Of a DNA stretch of 64,000 nucleotides, positions 60,201 to 64,000 are shown piece by piece. Positions within the stretch are counted from its first letter, which is position 1. Each line of letters begins with the position of its first letter. The notes below the pieces were generated by a model, which was not told the DNA's origin, made no database searches, and saw nothing but the letters and a program-made list of their open reading frames with translations. Origin of the DNA: Pterobdella sp. o SKG-2022 (taxonomy: Eukaryota > Annelida > Clitellata > Hirudinida > Piscicolidae). The position numbers were made by a program, and so were the translations under genes. The stretch spans positions 1,570,841-1,634,840 of the forward strand of contig OZ038327.1 of assembly GCA_964035795.1 (NCBI GenBank). Reading direction: 5' to 3'.

Positions 60201-63200
60201 CCATTTCAGACACCAAAACTAACCCCAAAATGTCTGACGAAAGTGATGGACGCGTATTTCACCCATGAATTGGAACTGTCCATCACTAATTTAAAAGTGA
60301 ATCTACAAAAAGTGCCTGTGGTAAAGAATGAAGATAGCGCCAAAGATAGTGGGGAAAGCAAACTGTTTCAACATAAGGTTAAATGCTGAAGGTTTGGTGC
60401 TGAAATAATGAAATTGTTTTTTTATGAATAAAAAAATTAAAAAATTAAAAATAAAAAATAAAAAAAAAAAAAAAATATTGGAAATGAAATGCTTCTGTGG
60501 CAAAGAAGGATGAGCACAGCTAATATTTATATGCTGCTATAAAGAAATAAAAAAAAGAATAATTTTATAATAAAAAAATCAATAATAATCTTATGATATT
60601 TTTCCCCACAGGACGATGACCTATTATCGAAACATGACCTAGTTTTGAACTTCCACGTGCAGACGACAATAAAGGACATCAAAGGCTTGGATTCCATCCA
60701 TCCATCCTCCACTATCTTCTGTGTCTTTGAGATGGATGGATGTCATAAACTATCCACCCCTAGATGTCGACTTGATAACGTCAGGTGGGTTGATTCGGGA
60801 GAAAGGAGTAGGGTAAGAGATGGGTGGGAAGATTTGGTGGAAAAGGTGAATAGGTAAGTAAAAGATGGGTGAATTTGGAGAAAAGAGTGGATGGGTGAAT
60901 TTGGAGAAAAAAGTAGATGGGAGGATTTTGGGAGAAAACAGGGTGAGTGGATTCGAGGTTAAGGGGTCGAAAGAATGAAAAAAAGTTGGGTAGATTCAAA
61001 AAAGGGGGGGGTGAGGGGAATTTAGACAGATTTAGAAAAAGTGGGTAAATGTGTGATTTTGGAGAGAAGGGCTTAAAAAAAGGGCAAGTGGGTAAATGGG
61101 TTCAAAGGAAGTGGGGGTGAATGGGTTAGGGTGAGAAAGTGGGTGTGGGGGAAGGGTGCGTTGATGGTTTTGTAAGACGATGTATGAACGATTATCAATA
61201 CAAAAATGAATTGACACATCTTTTAAATGGATTTATGGATGAAAAATACCTTTGTTACTACAGTTGGGATGTCCAAGCAGATTTTGTGACGTCATTTCCG
61301 GTCACGAGTGTTAAGGCGAGTGAAATGATAAGAAAAATTGAATAAAATGAAAATTTAGAATTTTTGTTCAAAATTTGAGAAATAGTTTATTTCAATTTTT
61401 TTTTTAGAGAATAAAAAAGTTTATTTTTTTAAATTTTTTTAGAAAAATATTTTAATTTAAAGGTGAAATTATGCCAAGAAACAGATGGGTTCCTGGGAGT
61501 TGAAGACAAGGAAATCGCTAAAGTGGGACTATATTTGGATATTGAATAAAACAAAAGAAAAAATAAAAAAATAATAATCACAATAATAATGAAGATAATA
61601 ATGAAAATGATAATGTCGATAAAGGTGGTACTACCGTGCAAGTTATCAGCTGATTGCCCTTCGAACCATTGGTGTAATATGGTTCCTAACAAGAACTCAT
61701 GCCACAAGTTGGATGGGTGGATGAGTGGTTGAATGGATGGTTGGGTGGATGAATAGATGGGTGATTGGATGGTTGGGTGGTCGGATGGATGGTTGGGTGG
61801 ATGAATGAATAGATGAATGGGTGATTGGGTGGATGGGTGGTTGAGTGGATGGATGGATGGGTGGATGGATGGATGGATGGGTGGATGGATGGATGGATGG
61901 GTGGATGGATGGATGGATGGATGGATGGATGGATGGATGGATGGATGGATGGATGGATGGATGGGTGGATGGATGGATGGATGGATGGATGGATGGATGG
62001 ATGGATGAATGGATGGGTGGATGGATGGATGGATGGATGGATGGATGGATGGATGGATGAATGGATGGATGGATGGATGGATGGATGGATGGATGGATGG
62101 ATGGATGGATGGATGGATGGGTGGATGGATCAATAATAATTAATTAAAATTCGTAAATATAATCAACAGAAATATATCTATAAACCTGTTGAACTATGTT
62201 GAGAAACCTCACAATGTCAAATGCTTCGGGTTGAGTTCACTTTTAACTTTTATCTTGCGCCGTATTTATTTAATAATAAAAATGGAAAAATCAATAAAAA
62301 ATAATAAGAATACGAACAAAAATAATAATTAAAAAATTATTATGAAATTAATTGAAATGTGAAAATAATAAAAATAATAAAAAATAAAAATTATAATGAA
62401 AAAAAAAACAATAATAATAAAAAATAATAATAATAATAACAACGTCAATAATTTTTTTTTGTAGAGAATTGTACTGCAAAGGAAAAACTATATGGAAAAA
62501 ATGGAGAGAAAGATACTTTCTACTGATCCAGGTAACAAAAAGCTTGGTGGATTGAGTTGATAAAGTCTTTGTATTGGTTTTTTTGGTTATTTCATTTAGG
62601 GTATTTTACGTCACTTAATCATAATCTTGCATACTTATCCTGACTATAAAATCTAATATAATACAACACAATACAATACAATAATAAAATCCAAGCCAAT
62701 ACAATACAATACAATCATTAAAATACAATAAAACACACTACATTACAATATAATGCAATACATTACAACACAATACAATACATTATAATACAATACAATA
62801 CATTACAATACAATACAATTCACTCATTAAAATACAATAAATTACAATATAATACAATACATTACAGTATAATACAATACATTACAGTATAATACAATAC
62901 AATGAAATAAAATACAATAGAATACAATACAATAATCTACAATGCAATACAAAAAAACCCATACACATGGCACAATAACATTACAAATGCAATTTCAGCA
63001 AGCCTAATCTCATAAGCTTACATCGAAAATAGCAAAACGATCAGAAAAAACTCATAAGTTTAAATTCACTCGACAGGTGTCACAGTTCACATTTGTGTTA
63101 TGCCGTTATACCCACAATAAAAGTTCACCTACCCGCTTCGTTTCCATCAATAACAACTACACTATTGATTACTGTGAAGAAAATTATGGTTGTTATTATT

Positions 63201-64000
63201 ATTATTATTGTTGTTTTTTTTTTAATTTTTTTTCTTGTTATTATTGTTTCAATTAATAGCGATGTTATTTGTTGTTAATTTTCAATTCAATTTTTTTTTT
63301 GTTTTTAATGTTATTGTTATTATTTAACGAATAATAAAGAGTGTTTAAATAATAGTTTTTTTCGAAAATTATAAATATTTATCAATTCATAATAGTTCAA
63401 TTTTATACCTTTTCAACTTTTCATGACTACATTAAGACACAACCACCACAACCAATTACAGGCCAAGAAGAAGGCTTGGCCTATTTCATGATGACGAAAG
63501 AGGAAGAAGAAATAGTATTCGCGACCAAAGATGAGTCATCGTTGTTACCATGGGTTCAATCCCTCTACAGGGCTACGGGACAAACCTTCAAGCCCCACCT
63601 CTTGAACAACCCTTCACGTCATCATTCTATACTTAATTATCGATCTGGTGAGTGGAGAGTTTTGATGAGGGAGTGGTGCGTGAAGAAGGAGTTTGAGTGA
63701 TGGGGTGATAGGTGAGAGAGTAGAGTGAAGGAGGGCAAAAGTCACATTACCTTTTTTTTAAAATTCACAGGTTTTTTCCATATTTTCCTTTCTATCAAAC
63801 TTCGCTTTCTGCCAAACTTACTCCTTTCCTTACATTCACCTTTTCCCAAACTCACCCCTTTCTTAACATTTATTCTTTCCCCAAAGAACGGGATAGATCG
63901 ATGAAGAAGCTGATAGATAAGGTAGCTGGTACATGCCCCTCCCAGTTCGACCAACAAAAGCTATTTTTAGATCTACAAAACCTCACTCTTTCCTTCCGTC
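57298..64000 (+). CDS. CADPS: Calcium-dependent secretion activator (CAPS/UNC-31), 5' two-fifths to half, truncated by window end
   Basis: Cytosolic/membrane-associated factor that primes dense-core vesicles for calcium-triggered exocytosis. Exons: 57298-57551, 57935-58095, 58406-58515, 58821-59003, 59568-59618, 59784-59864, 60210-60377, 60612-60784, 61264-61315, 61463-61522, 61625-61716, 62170-62229, 62465-62531, 63077-63188, 63462-63647, 63887-64000+. About 641 codons, continuing past the edge. The acidic N-terminus ([14 protein letters not shown]) parallels the family start; then [39 protein letters not shown], a C2 domain (about residues 337-482; [11 protein letters not shown] and KPHNVK), a PH domain (about 482-603; [20 protein letters not shown] and [16 protein letters not shown]). 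The donor after exon 9 is GC (AAG|GCGAGT). The exon 11 donor sits inside a GGAT repeat. Exon 1 begins two bases after an acceptor-like CACAG, so an untranslated upstream exon is likely. Confidence 0.94.
61717..62130. repeat. (GGAT)n array in CADPS intron 11
   Basis: About 400 bases, degenerate at the left and nearly perfect GGAT from 61850. It starts at the donor itself: the last exon bases GTTGGATGG are already repeat-like. It gives artefactual Trp-Met-Asp-Gly and His-Pro-Ser-Ile frames on the two strands. Confidence 0.95.
62655..62950. repeat. (AATAC)n pentanucleotide tract
   Basis: Imperfect AATAC/AATACATTAC repeat in CADPS intron 13 (62532-63076). The only pentanucleotide array seen in the window. 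Confidence 0.92.

Noticed and set aside
61429..62133. 234-codon His-Pro-Ser-Ile frame on minus strand and Trp-Met-Asp-Gly frames on plus strand
   Set aside because: Translation of the (GGAT)n array inside a CADPS intron; it overlaps a proven exon on the opposite strand.

Overview
The window is nuclear DNA of an invertebrate animal. It is AT-rich and dense in di-, tri- and tetranucleotide repeats. Its genes are split into many small GT-AG exons (about 20 to 460 bases) that match animal protein families. I cannot fix the phylum from sequence alone; a tunicate-like or other non-vertebrate bilaterian would fit.

Four genes are recognised, all on the + strand. (1) 85-6880: a GTP-dependent phosphoenolpyruvate carboxykinase in 13 exons, with a leader that looks mitochondrial. 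(2) 20583-33223: a Tbx1/10-class T-box transcription factor in 10 exons. (3) 44446-55151: the biotin-carrying alpha subunit of methylcrotonoyl-CoA carboxylase (MCCC1), about 25 exons. (4) 57298 to beyond 64000: the calcium-dependent secretion activator CADPS/CAPS, 16 exons up to the window edge, covering the N-terminal region, the C2 domain, the PH domain and a little beyond. For each one the exons join in frame across every junction.

Three further coding candidates are proposed from phase-consistent splicing alone, and I do not recognise any of them: a cysteine-rich peptide gene (12132-13768, +), a last-six-exon gene (38161-40766, +), and a small basic protein (42443-44175, -). The last is divergent from MCCC1 across about 270 bases with promoter-like elements. 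It is also convergent with the 38161-40766 candidate.

The rest is repeats and weak regulatory or mobile traces: a perfect (GTAG)n array of 1.4 kb, a 0.97-kb (AAGT)n array inside an intron, a 13-copy 25-bp satellite, two dispersed repeat families, two tRNA-like (pol III type) sequences, a 20-bp minisatellite carrying ATF and CCAAT half-sites upstream of CADPS, an RFX X-box next to CCAAT boxes in a Tbx1/10 intron, and a retroelement-like zinc-finger relic.

The genes do not form a pathway. Phosphoenolpyruvate carboxykinase and MCCC1 are metabolic enzymes, Tbx1/10 is a developmental regulator and CADPS is a vesicle-priming factor. The most unusual global feature is intron structure: many introns are almost pure microsatellite from donor to acceptor, and longer ones tend to start G/purine-rich and end C/pyrimidine-rich on the transcribed-sense strand. 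No defence system, CRISPR array or prokaryotic operon was seen.
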